Shown in pieces: positions 9,078 through 15,455 of a stretch of DNA of 40,000 bases. The DNA comes from Actinomycetota bacterium (GTDB taxonomy: Bacteria; Actinomycetota; Coriobacteriia; Anaerosomatales; PHET01). The notes beneath the pieces are model-generated. The model saw only the letters and a list, made by a program, of their open reading frames with translations, was not told where the DNA came from and searched no databases. Both the position numbers and the translations under genes were made by a program. The stretch spans positions 1-40,000 of the forward strand of contig JAJUJM010000014.1 in NCBI GenBank assembly GCA_029265315.1, written 5' to 3'. The first letter of the stretch is position 1. Each line of letters opens with the position of its first letter.

Positions 9078-9431
9078 CTAGACGGGACCGAGCTCCTTCT
9101 GTAGCTGCCGCAGGGCGCACGGGTCGATCATGCCGAGGTCGGCGCCGCGCACCCCCGTATCCGGCCTGAGTACAGCGAGGACTCCGATTCCGCCGTTCAC
9201 TGCCGTTTCAAGCACGACCTGGCGCGTGAGCGAGCCGGGCTCGAACGCCTTCGTCGCGCTCGCTCCCGTGTGGGCCTTTTTGAGCGCATCCGCGAACAGC
9301 GGGTGCTTCAATGCTTCTGAAACCCATTTCGCCTTGGGGCGAATCGACAGTGCCTGTTCGGCGAGTGCGCGAGCCAAACTATCCAGTTCAGAGTATGCGG
9401 ACACGTCAGCGGATGCGTTGTCGGCTGCCAT
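9078..9431 (-). CDS. N-terminal segment of the NYN protein, ended by an in-frame amber codon, or a separate small gene
   Basis: A 117-aa frame with a good start: ATG preceded by GAGGGG at a short spacing. It is soluble, with no signal peptide; no family recognised. It ends at TAG, and the same frame continues without interruption through three sense codons into the NYN gene, whose own GTG has no ribosome-binding site. The residues on either side of the TAG (QKELGPV, stop, AAWVLFACPVIQQ) read like one continuous helical region. TAG is one base from CAG (Gln), so a nonsense mutation of one long gene is the simplest reading. Two separate genes, readthrough, or a sequencing error remain possible. 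Confidence 0.6.
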   Translation of the reverse strand: MAADNASADVSAYSELDSLARALAEQALSIRPKAKWVSEALKHPLFADALKKAHTGASATKAFEPGSLTRQVVLETAVNGGIGVLAVLRPDTGVRGADLGMIDPCALRQLQKELGPV

Positions 9432-9472
9432 GCTGCCCCCTCAGTGGTCGGTACGGTGTTGTGACTGCAAGG

Positions 9473-9478
9473 ATTATC
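9473..9478 (-). promoter_or_regulatory. Possible -10 element of the NYN gene
   Basis: On the minus strand GATAAT lies about 40 nt before the ATG at 9431. No convincing -35 hexamer sits 16-18 nt upstream, so this is a weak call. Confidence 0.25.
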
Positions 9479-9540
9479 GCAGGCGGGTCTGACATCGCTC
9501 GCCGCGCCGCGTTCCGACCGTCGCTCGGCGGCTCCGCGCT

Positions 9541-10170
9541 CTACCGCTCAAACGTCCCCGTGAGCGTCGCCTTCGCGAGCGTGTGCTGCTCGAGCGCCTT
9601 GTTGACGTCGGCGATCTGCGCGTCGTCAGAGACGTCGAGGGTGGGCACGTCGAGCGCATAGAGCGTGAACACGTAGTCGTGCGCGCCCGAGCCCTTCGGG
9701 GGCAGGGGGCCGCCCCAGCCCTTCTCGCCGAATCCGTTCTTGAGCTCGCGAGCGCCTGGAGGCATCACCCCGCCGGATGCGCCCTCGGCCAGCGAGAAGG
9801 TGTCCGCGGGCAGGTCGACGACGGCCCAGTGGACCCAGCCGCCCGCGATGGGATGCGTGTCGATGCAGACGAGCGCGAAGGACTTCGTGCCCTCCGGTAC
9901 GCCTTGCCACGCGAGCGCGGGGGAGGCGTTCGTGCCGCCCGCGTCCTTCATCGCGCTCGCGGCAGGCAGGGGTGCGCCGTCCGAGAACGCGGGTGAGGTC
10001 AACGCGAAGGGCGCTTCTGTCCCGCCATCAGCCGGGGTGGCGGGCGTGCCCTCCCGTGGCGCCGGCGCAGGCGTCGCTTCGCGGTCCGTCTCGGGGGCGC
10101 TCGCCGAGCAGCCCGCGATGCCGGGCGCGACCGCACACACGAGCATCATGAGCAACACCGATCTCCTCAT
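9541..10170 (-). CDS. YbhB/YbcL-family (PEBP) lipoprotein
   Basis: A 209-aa protein of the phosphatidylethanolamine-binding/Raf kinase inhibitor-like family. Residues 1-21 form a lipoprotein signal peptide with lipobox IAGC (Cys21), followed by a flexible Ala/Pro/Thr linker to about 50. The PEBP domain then starts with FALTSPAFSDG and shows the ligand-pocket signatures NASPALAW, HWAVVDLP, GWGGPLPPKGSGAHDY and FTLYALD. The ATG at 10170 was chosen over a longer upstream frame because GAGGAGGT lies 7 nt before it and the signal peptide begins there. It is predicted to be anchored outside the membrane; bacterial members have no firmly known substrate. It is transcribed away from infC and is the last clear gene before the NYN gene on the same strand, about 110 nt further on. 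Confidence 0.88.
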   Translation of the reverse strand: MRRSVLLMMLVCAVAPGIAGCSASAPETDREATPAPAPREGTPATPADGGTEAPFALTSPAFSDGAPLPAASAMKDAGGTNASPALAWQGVPEGTKSFALVCIDTHPIAGGWVHWAVVDLPADTFSLAEGASGGVMPPGARELKNGFGEKGWGGPLPPKGSGAHDYVFTLYALDVPTLDVSDDAQIADVNKALEQHTLAKATLTGTFER

Positions 10171-10273
10171 CAGACGTACCTCCTCCTGTTCGCGCGGGGC
10201 GTCGAGAAGGATGGTACCCTCTGGGCTGCGCTGTACCCGCCCGGGTAGCGGACGCAGACCGGGAAGCGACCTG

Positions 10274-10302
10274 TGGACAACGCGCCGTGTCGCAGGTACA
10301 AT
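10274..10302 (+). promoter_or_regulatory. Promoter of the infC-rpmI-rplT operon
   Basis: TGGACA (10274-10279), a 17-nt spacer and TACAAT (10297-10302) form a near-consensus vegetative promoter. The expected start point is near 10309, giving a leader of about 235 nt before infC. Confidence 0.75.
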
Positions 10303-10308
10303 CGCCCG

Positions 10309-10545
10309 GCTAATCGAATACCGCCTACAAGCGGGACCCCGCCTGATCGCGGGCGAGATCGGTCCCCACCTGAGCGGCGCCGCCTGAGGCAGCTGCCTGG
10401 TCGATGAGAGAGCCGGACGCGGCCCACGGGGCCCGCTGCCGGTGTCTGTGACGCTCCCGTCGGCCGCGCCGTCCGGGAGCTTTTCGTTTGGAGGATGAGG
10501 GGCCGCCGGTAGGTGCGGCTCCGCGAGCACGGAGGTGAGCTGCCT
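10309..10545 (+). promoter_or_regulatory. Structured 5' leader of the infC operon
   Basis: About 235 nt without a protein gene, between the promoter and the infC ribosome-binding site. It is rich in GC-rich inverted repeats (for example around 10418-10440) and ends in a terminator-like hairpin at 10453-10488 that still lies before infC. This is the layout of an attenuated ribosomal-protein leader. L20-controlled leaders are known for infC-rpmI-rplT operons in Firmicutes; I cannot match this one to a named family. Confidence 0.5.
10453..10488 (+). terminator. infC: Attenuator-type intrinsic terminator in the infC leader
   Basis: GCTCCCG (10453-10459) pairs perfectly with CGGGAGC (10474-10480) across a 14-nt loop, followed by TTTTCGTTT. 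It lies between the operon promoter and infC, so it must be read through or regulated for the operon to be expressed. Confidence 0.65.
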
Positions 10546-10548
10546 ATC
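10531..10548 (+). promoter_or_regulatory. infC: Ribosome-binding site with non-canonical ATC start codon
   Basis: GGAGGTGA at 10531-10538, a 7-nt spacer, then ATC at 10546-10548 in the IF-3 frame. The spacing is ideal for ATC and unsuitable for any standard start codon in that frame. Confidence 0.65.
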
Positions 10549-11130
10549 AGCAGCACGGAGTACAGGCTCAACGACCGCATCCGCGCGTCGAGGTGCCGCT
10601 TGATCGGGTTTGACGGGAGCCAGCTGGGCATCTTCGCCATGGCCGATGCCCTGAGGATCGCCGACGAGCAGGGGTTCGACCTCGTGGAGATCGCGCCCAA
10701 CGCGGACCCTCCGGTCTGCAAGATCATGGACTTCGGCAAGTTCAAGTACGAGCAGTCGATGAAGGAGAAGGCCGCTCGCAAGAACCAGTCGAAGATCGAG
10801 ATCAAAGAGATGAAGTTCCGCCCGAAGGTCGACAAGCACGACTACGAGACCAAGAAGAAGCACATCCTGCGCTTCCTTGACGCGGGCGCGAAGGTGAAGG
10901 TCACGATCATGTTCCGTGGGCGCGAGATGGCGCACCCTGAGCTCGGGCTGAACATCCTCGAGAAGCTCGCTGAAGAGCTTGCCGAGCTCGCCGTCATCGA
11001 GACCCAGCCCAAGCTCGAGGGCCGGAACATGCACATGCTGCTCGCTCCGCTCAAGAAGAAGGAGACCAAGGAGCAGCCGAAGGCAAGAGACGACAGCGCC
11101 GCCGAAGCCCCGGCGGGCGAGAGCAGCTAG
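10546..11130 (+). CDS. infC: Translation initiation factor IF-3, probable ATC start
   Basis: IF-3 binds the 30S subunit and checks the start codon and initiator tRNA. The N-domain (STEYRLNDRIRASRCRLIG ...), the linker rich in Lys, and the C-domain (KIEIKEMKFRPKVDKHDYETKKKH) are all present, with a charged tail ending in EAPAGESS. No ATG, GTG or TTG in this frame lies at a good distance from a strong Shine-Dalgarno. GGAGGTGA (10531-10538) is exactly 7 nt before ATC at 10546, giving a 194-aa protein that begins just before the conserved STEYRLND. The only earlier start in frame is GTG 10513, which would add 11 residues and has poor spacing to any SD. Rare AUU/AUC-type starts on infC are a known autoregulatory device, because IF-3 rejects them. 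Identity is certain; the start is inferred. Confidence 0.95.
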   Translation: MSSTEYRLNDRIRASRCRLIGFDGSQLGIFAMADALRIADEQGFDLVEIAPNADPPVCKIMDFGKFKYEQSMKEKAARKNQSKIEIKEMKFRPKVDKHDYETKKKHILRFLDAGAKVKVTIMFRGREMAHPELGLNILEKLAEELAELAVIETQPKLEGRNMHMLLAPLKKKETKEQPKARDDSAAEAPAGESS

Positions 11131-11145
11131 GGAGGTACGGTAGAC

Positions 11146-11343
11146 ATGCCCAAGCAGAAGACGCACAAGTCGACCGCGAAGCGGTTCCGTGTCACCGGTT
11201 CCGGCAAGGTCATGCGTGGCAAGGCGTTCAAGAGCCACATCCTCGAGAAGAAGAGCCCGAAGCGGAAGCGCAACTTCCGCAAGGAGACCGAGATCGCCGC
11301 GTGCGATGTCAAGGTCATCAAGAAGAACCTCGGCCTGGGCTAG
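11146..11343 (+). CDS. rpmI: 50S ribosomal protein L35
   Basis: A 65-aa, strongly basic protein of the usual L35 length, beginning [14 protein letters not shown] and containing the conserved [14 protein letters not shown] and KRNFRKET segments. GGGAGGT lies about 9 nt before the ATG. It is the second gene of the classic infC-rpmI-rplT operon, 15 nt after infC. Confidence 0.97.
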   Translation: MPKQKTHKSTAKRFRVTGSGKVMRGKAFKSHILEKKSPKRKRNFRKETEIAACDVKVIKKNLGLG

Positions 11344-11395
11344 GAACGCCGCCCACTGGCCGTCTCCCCTCGACGGAACAAGGAGTTGATCTCTC

Positions 11396-11752
11396 ATGCC
11401 TCGCGTGAAGCGCGCAGTTACCGCGAAGAAGAAGCGCCGCACGATCCTTTCCAAGGCGAAGGGCTACTACGGAGCCAAGAGCCGCAGCTACCGCGCCGCC
11501 AAGGAGCAGGTGCAGCACTCGCTGCAGTACGCCTACCGTGACCGCCGCAACAAGAAGCGCGAGATCCGCCGCCTGTGGATCACCCGCATCAACGCCGCGG
11601 CGCGCCTCAACGGACTGAGCTACTCGGTGTTCATGAGCGGCCTCAAGAAGGCCGGCGTGACGCTCGACCGCAAGGTGCTCTCCGACATGGCCGTCAACGA
11701 CGCCGCCTCGTTCGCCAAGCTCGCCGAGATGGTGAAGAACCAGGCCGCGTAG
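11396..11752 (+). CDS. rplT: 50S ribosomal protein L20
   Basis: A 118-aa protein of typical L20 length. The basic N-terminal arm ([15 protein letters not shown]) that threads into 23S rRNA is followed by [17 protein letters not shown], the [14 protein letters not shown] segment and the globular LNGLSYS domain. AAGGAG lies 10 nt before the ATG. In several bacteria L20 represses its own operon by binding the leader RNA, which fits the long leader upstream of infC. Confidence 0.97.
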   Translation: MPRVKRAVTAKKKRRTILSKAKGYYGAKSRSYRAAKEQVQHSLQYAYRDRRNKKREIRRLWITRINAAARLNGLSYSVFMSGLKKAGVTLDRKVLSDMAVNDAASFAKLAEMVKNQAA

Positions 11753-11815
11753 TCATCCGTGCGCACCCGCACCGGCCGGCGGCCGGACGGGGTCTACTCG
11801 ATCGCGAGACAAGAA

Positions 11816-11848
11816 GGGCCCCGCACCATCGCGGGGCCCTTTCGGTTC
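11816..11848. terminator. Bidirectional intrinsic terminator between rplT and the sigma factor gene
   Basis: GGGCCCCGC (11816-11824), a 6-nt loop and GCGGGGCCC (11831-11839) form a perfect 9-bp stem. TTTCGGTT follows on the plus strand and TTCTTG on the minus strand, so it can end both convergent units. Confidence 0.85.
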
Positions 11849-11904
11849 GTGTGGGTTTCCAGCGTGCGCCGGGCGGGCGCGGGGGCGCGCACGGGGGTCG
11901 CGCG

Positions 11905-13494
11905 TCACGGACGGGCCTTGGGGCCCGAGCCGCCTGAGCCAGGATCGGGGCTGGGGGCGGGCGAGCCCTGCCCGGGTCCCCCGTCAGGGTCCGGCGACGG
12001 TGCCGGGTCGGGCGTGCCTGCTCCGGGGGCGTCTCCACTCGGGTCGGGGCTGGGGCTCGGGGCCGGAGTGCCTCCACCGGGACTAGGGCCTGGCGAAGGT
12101 GCCGGCGCGGGCGCTCCGGAGCCGGGTTCCGGGGACGGAGTGGGATCAGGGGCAGCCGACCCGGGCGAGGGGGACGGCGAGGGCGAGGGTCCGGGCCCAC
12201 CCGAGCCCGGAGTCTCGCGGCCGTCACCGGTGCCGATCGGCTTCGCCGACCCGGTTCCGGTGTCGCGGCCGTCGTCGCCACCGGGTCCACCCGTGTCGCC
12301 GGGGCCCGGGCCGTACCCGCCTGTGCCCGCCTCACCGGGGGCGCCGGCCTGTACCGGTCCCGCAGCGTGGCCCAGCTGATATCCGCCGAGAGCGACGCGC
12401 TCGGTGTTGACGGAACGGACCTGCGTCTTCGCGGTCGTGCGCACGAGCAGCGGACCCGTCGCAGAGCCGTCGCCGCCTCCGGGTTCGGTCGCGTGGATCC
12501 CGGCAGACCGTCCTCCCATGCGTATACGTCCTTCACTGATGGCCTGCGACGCCACTCCGCTCACGAAAGCTGCACCGGTGGCCACGGTGAGTGAGCCGGC
12601 CAGAGCGATCGAGACGGCCTTCATCACGGAGGGCTCTATGAGCGGGGTGTAGGGAGCCGCCGACTGGAGGCTCGGCAGCGATTCGCCAAGCCGGGTCATC
12701 GCCTGCGCGATGGGTCCGCGTCCCCGTGGGACGAGCGTGGGCAGGAAGGGCACGAGCGCGTTGAGGCCGCCACGATCACTCGCACGCTTGACTTCCCTTC
12801 TGCACGAAGAGCAGGAGGCGAGGTGTTGCTCGAGCTGGTCGTTCTCGGTCGAGGTCAACCCGGAACCAGTACGGCGGTACATGGCCTCGACGGCGGCCGC
12901 GCAGCCGGGCGGCAGGTCCAGGACCTCGGCGTACGCCTTGCCGAACGCGTCACGCGCACGGCTCAGCACCGTGTAGGCCGCGCCTTCGTTCACGCCCAGG
13001 GCATCGGCGATCTCGCTCATGGGGAGCTGGTGGATCTCGCGCATGATGAGCGCCGTGCGGTACCGCGCCCTGACGCGCCTCAGTGCGAGCATGATCTTGA
13101 CCGCGTCACCCTTGGACAGGACCTGGTCCTCGACGGTCACGGCGGAGTCGATGACAGGCTCCGTGGCCTCGGTGTCGACCATCAGCTCCTGCTTGATCTG
13201 TCGGCGTGCGACGTCGATGCACACGTGGCGTGCCACGCCGAACAACCACGGCCCCAGTGACTGGATCGAGTCCGGCTGGGCGGACAGGAGTCGCATGAAG
13301 ACCTCTTGGGTGGCGTCCTGCGCGCCGTCGGCGGAAAGCAGTCGCGCCATGCAGAAGCCCCGCACGCGCGGCTCGTAGCGCCGGTAGACCTCCGAGAAGG
13401 CGAGGGCGTCTCCCCTGAGCGCGTTGTCGAGCAGCTCCGAGTCCGGCTTGGACCTCAGGACCAGGGAGCGCGCCACCTGCGCGACGTTACCCAT
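11905..13494 (-). CDS. ECF-type sigma factor fused to zinc finger, transmembrane anchor and Pro/Gly/Ser tail
   Basis: A 529-aa protein. Sigma-70 region 2 spans about 25-100 (QDATQEVFMRLL, GPWLFGVARHVCID) and region 4 about 140-190 (YRTALIMREIHQLPMSEIA, then a helix-turn-helix). A zf-HC2/anti-sigma-like finger follows (H224-x3-C228-x2-C231), then a single membrane helix at about 291-316. The final ~170 residues are repetitive PSPSP/GSGAPAP-type low complexity, presumably outside the cell. Normally the zinc finger and membrane helix belong to a separate anti-sigma factor; fusions of this type are known as ECF sigma factors with regulatory C-terminal extensions. ATG at 13494 has GGGAGGTGA 6 nt upstream. 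It probably forms a unit with the small membrane protein gene upstream. Likely targets, not shown by the sequence, include the adjacent secreted-protein/signal-peptidase genes. Confidence 0.85.
   Translation of the reverse strand: MGNVAQVARSLVLRSKPDSELLDNALRGDALAFSEVYRRYEPRVRGFCMARLLSADGAQDATQEVFMRLLSAQPDSIQSLGPWLFGVARHVCIDVARRQIKQELMVDTEATEPVIDSAVTVEDQVLSKGDAVKIMLALRRVRARYRTALIMREIHQLPMSEIADALGVNEGAAYTVLSRARDAFGKAYAEVLDLPPGCAAAVEAMYRRTGSGLTSTENDQLEQHLASCSSCRREVKRASDRGGLNALVPFLPTLVPRGRGPIAQAMTRLGESLPSLQSAAPYTPLIEPSVMKAVSIALAGSLTVATGAAFVSGVASQAISEGRIRMGGRSAGIHATEPGGGDGSATGPLLVRTTAKTQVRSVNTERVALGGYQLGHAAGPVQAGAPGEAGTGGYGPGPGDTGGPGGDDGRDTGTGSAKPIGTGDGRETPGSGGPGPSPSPSPSPGSAAPDPTPSPEPGSGAPAPAPSPGPSPGGGTPAPSPSPDPSGDAPGAGTPDPAPSPDPDGGPGQGSPAPSPDPGSGGSGPKARP
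11908..12340 (-). repeat. Low-complexity Pro/Gly/Ser/Ala-coding region of the sigma factor tail
   Basis: Very GC-rich, irregular tandem repetition encoding runs such as SPSPSPSPGS and PAPAPSPGPSPGG. Unit length is variable, so it behaves as degenerate low-complexity DNA rather than a strict tandem array. Such tails often act as cell-wall spacers. Confidence 0.8.
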
Positions 13495-13530
13495 CGAGAC
13501 TCACCTCCCGCCACATACATCATATGCCCA

Positions 13531-13566
13531 CGCGGCCACGGTGACGACATCAGCACCGTGGCCGCG
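13531..13566. promoter_or_regulatory. Perfect 13-bp inverted repeat between the membrane protein gene and the sigma factor gene
   Basis: CGCGGCCACGGTG (13531-13543) and CACCGTGGCCGCG (13554-13566) are perfect complements around a 10-nt loop. It sits 37 nt upstream of the sigma factor ATG and 38 nt after the previous stop. No T-run follows on the minus strand. It could be an RNA hairpin (processing, attenuation, or a T-less terminator) or an operator. Confidence 0.6.
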
Positions 13567-13603
13567 TCGTGTCACACAGCCGCGCTATGCGAGCGTTCGT
13601 CGG

Positions 13604-13969
13604 TCAGGCACGGGTGCGCGTGCGGGTGCGCGTGCGGGTCTGGGCCTTCGCGCGGGTCCGCTCACGCGCCTGGGTCCGCGTGCACTCCTGCGACGCGCTG
13701 GCGACCACGCACGTGCCGTCACGGAGCTGGAGCTGGTCGCGCGTGCGGTCCATCGTGGGCGTCCCGTCGCAGTCCGTCTCACAGCTGCCGTCCCTGAGCA
13801 TGTCGCGGTCACGGGTCTGGAGCTGCAGCTGGATGGCCGAGACCTCGGTCGCGTTCGCCGAGTCGTCCTTGGCCTGGCCGGCCGCCCAGACGATCCCGCC
13901 CAGGACGAGCACCCAGATCAGCAGCGCTGCGACCATGCGTGCGACCGACTTAATCGAGCATGCCGCCAT
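13604..13969 (-). CDS. Small membrane-anchored protein with duplicated Cys motif and Thr-Arg repeat tail
   Basis: A 121-aa protein with no family I recognise. An N-terminal membrane helix (about 10-32, VAALLIWVLVLGGIVWAA) is followed by an extracytoplasmic part with two similar segments, TRDRDMLRDGSC and RTRDQLQLRDGTC, each followed by a further Cys. This suggests two small disulfide-bonded units. The C-terminus is a basic Arg/Thr tail ending in five TR repeats. ATG at 13969 is chosen because GAGGGG lies about 10 nt upstream; the GTG three codons earlier would sit on the ribosome-binding site. It precedes the sigma factor gene on the same strand, so it may be its sensor or regulator; this is inference. 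The opposite frames through this repeat are shadows. Confidence 0.7.
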   Translation of the reverse strand: MAACSIKSVARMVAALLIWVLVLGGIVWAAGQAKDDSANATEVSAIQLQLQTRDRDMLRDGSCETDCDGTPTMDRTRDQLQLRDGTCVVASASQECTRTQARERTRAKAQTRTRTRTRTRA

Positions 13970-14181
13970 CGTGAACACTCCCCTCGATCGACGCTTCTTG
14001 CGTTGACTGACGTGGACAAGTCGGGATTGCGGGCCGGTTCTTACACCCTTCTCTCGGGTTGGGTTTCGGAAAGGATCCGTGAAGACCCGTGCGCTACCGT
14101 CTGGTGCGAGCCGGAGTGCGTTCGCCTTCGGCCACGGCCACGCGCGTCTCCCCTCGACGTGCCATCGAGAGGAGGACGAGC

Positions 14182-14667
14182 ATGATTCGCAAGATCGCAG
14201 CGACGGTGACAGGTGCGGTGCTGGCGCTGTCTGTCGGCGCGGCGAGCGCCTACTTCACCGCCCAGGTGCAGGTTCCGGATTCGGTGATACGCGCCGGCAG
14301 GGTGTCCGTGTCCGCCGAGCCCACGTGCGCCGCTCTGTCCATCGAGGCGCTCGCGCCCGGGGGTACCGCCACGCGGAGCCTCACCGTCATCAACGACGGC
14401 TCGCTGCCCGCCGACATCGTGGTCACGGCATCGAAGAAGGCCGGCATCACCGAGTTCTACGAGGCCCTGACGTGTCGCGTTACGTGCGGCGGGACCGAGT
14501 TGTACGACGGCGGCCTGAGCGCGATGCGTACCGCCCCGGTGCGCTTGGCTCCCGCCGCGCGCGGCGAGCTACGCTTCGATGTGGGCCTGCCCGCCAGCGC
14601 GGGCAACTCGCTCGTCGACGACTACGTGAAGCTGTCGCTCTACGTCGACGCCGAGCAGGTCCACTGA
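14182..14667 (+). CDS. TasA/camelysin-like secreted protein with SipW-type signal peptide
   Basis: A 161-aa secreted protein. Residues 1-23 form a signal peptide (MIRKIAATVTGAVLALSVGA) ending in ASAYFTAQ, the A-Y-F-T junction typical of substrates cleaved by SipW signal peptidases. The mature part is rich in beta strands (TRSLTVINDGSLPADIVVTA, then LRFDVGLPASAGN) as in the TasA/CalY family of fibre-forming matrix proteins, and has three cysteines (TCAAL, LTCRVTCGG). ATG at 14182 is chosen because GAGAGGAGG precedes it at good spacing; the longer upstream frame lacks a signal peptide at its start. The stop codon overlaps the ATG of the signal peptidase gene, which supports the pairing. Whether it polymerises into fibres cannot be read from the sequence. 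Confidence 0.75.
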   Translation: MIRKIAATVTGAVLALSVGAASAYFTAQVQVPDSVIRAGRVSVSAEPTCAALSIEALAPGGTATRSLTVINDGSLPADIVVTASKKAGITEFYEALTCRVTCGGTELYDGGLSAMRTAPVRLAPAARGELRFDVGLPASAGNSLVDDYVKLSLYVDAEQVH

Positions 14668-15089
14668 TGGAGCTCGTTCGCCGCATGATGCCCGTGCTGA
14701 TCGGGTACGCGATCGTCGTCGCCATGCTGCTCGCGGCCCAGGCCCTCTTCCGGCCTGTCGTCGTCGCAGGCGGTTCGATGCGGCCCGGACTGGTCCCGGG
14801 CGACCTGGTGCTGGTCGCACGCCGACGTGCCGTGATGCCCGGGGACGTGGCGCTGATCAGCCCGGAGGGCCACGGTCCGGTCCTGCACCGAGTGGTGAAC
14901 GTGTCAGCGGACGGCTCACTCGTGACCCGTGGAGACGCCAACCCCACCTCCGACGCGCGGCCGTCGCCGCCTTCCGAGGTGGAAGGCCCGGTGGTGTCGG
15001 TGGTGCCGGTCGGAACCTGGATCGAACGCTGGCGGGGGAGTGGCAATCGCGCTACACTCTCGACCCAATCGAACATCTCGAGACGATGA
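14667..15089 (+). CDS. SipW-like (ER/archaeal-type) signal peptidase I
   Basis: A 140-aa membrane peptidase with one N-terminal membrane helix (about 9-28). The nucleophile is Ser37 in GGSMRPGLVPGDLVLV. The second catalytic residue is His74 (GPVLHRVV) where ordinary bacterial LepB enzymes have Lys, which marks the eukaryotic/archaeal/SipW class. The RGDANPTSD box (about 88-96) is the conserved GDxN-type motif. There is no second membrane helix at the C-terminus, so it is shorter than Bacillus SipW. Its ATG overlaps the TGA of the TasA-like gene (ATGA), so the enzyme and its likely substrate are translated together. The 3' end runs into the T-box leader of pheS. Confidence 0.88.
   Translation: MELVRRMMPVLIGYAIVVAMLLAAQALFRPVVVAGGSMRPGLVPGDLVLVARRRAVMPGDVALISPEGHGPVLHRVVNVSADGSLVTRGDANPTSDARPSPPSEVEGPVVSVVPVGTWIERWRGSGNRATLSTQSNISRR
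15053..15058 (+). promoter_or_regulatory. Possible -10 element of the pheST transcript
   Basis: TACACT lies inside the 3' end of the signal peptidase gene, about 25 nt before the T-box leader begins. The hexamer 17 nt upstream (TGGCGG) is a poor -35, so the call is tentative. Confidence 0.35.
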
Positions 15090-15420
15090 CGGAGACGGCG
15101 ACGGGCCGCATCGCCGGTCGGACAGGGAGGGGCTCCATGAGACTGGAAGAGCCCTGCGGCCGGGGCCCAGTCGGTTCACTCCACCAGTCGCGACCTGAAG
15201 GCGTGCTCGACCGAGGCGCTGGGTAGGGAAGCCGGTTCCCCCGATACAGGGACGTTCGAGGGCGAGGCCTCGACCGCATCGACGAGAGGACGCTCGTCGT
15301 GGCGGACATGAAGGTGGGCCCACGCCACGCGCGGGGCCAATCAAGGTGGTACCGCGGGAGCCGTCGCTCTCGTCCTTGAGGCGCGTTCGCGCCATGAGGG
15401 CGGGGCGGCGGCTCCTTTGT
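15080..15420 (+). ncRNA. T-box leader (tRNA-Phe sensing) of pheS-pheT
   Basis: The conserved T-box AAGGTGGTACCGCG lies at 15343-15356 and would pair with the uncharged tRNA acceptor end. The leader begins close to the end of the signal peptidase gene. A Stem I-like region (about 15085-15200) contains a Phe codon TTC at 15175-15177 followed by ACTCC, the usual setting of a specifier codon. After the T-box comes a terminator/antiterminator switch and then pheS. Uncharged tRNA-Phe should therefore raise phenylalanyl-tRNA synthetase expression. Stem I boundaries are approximate. Confidence 0.85.
15357..15420 (+). terminator. T-box regulated terminator before pheS
   Basis: GGAGCCG (15357-15363) pairs with CGGCTCC (15409-15415), followed by TTTGT, and encloses a smaller GGCGCG/CGCGCC hairpin. 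The 5' arm overlaps the sequence next to the T-box, so antiterminator formation would exclude it. Confidence 0.7.
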
Positions 15421-15455
15421 CGTGTCGAGACGGTCGCTCGAAGGGATTCGCAGTC

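Noticed and set aside
10171-11454. N-terminal extension of the PEBP lipoprotein frame (total 637 aa) running antisense through infC, rpmI and rplT
   Set aside because: The signal peptide and ribosome-binding site mark the start at 10170; the upstream part is antisense to three certain genes.
13607-13640. Alternating GTGCGC/GTGCGG repeat as a CRISPR or tandem-array element
   Set aside because: The short repeat lies in frame within a protein gene, coding for Thr-Arg; no spacers exist. No CRISPR array was seen anywhere in the window.
13990-14181. Possible riboswitch in the region before the TasA-like gene
   Set aside because: The GGAAAGGATCCG-type text did not match any riboswitch core I know; no clear promoter or terminator either.
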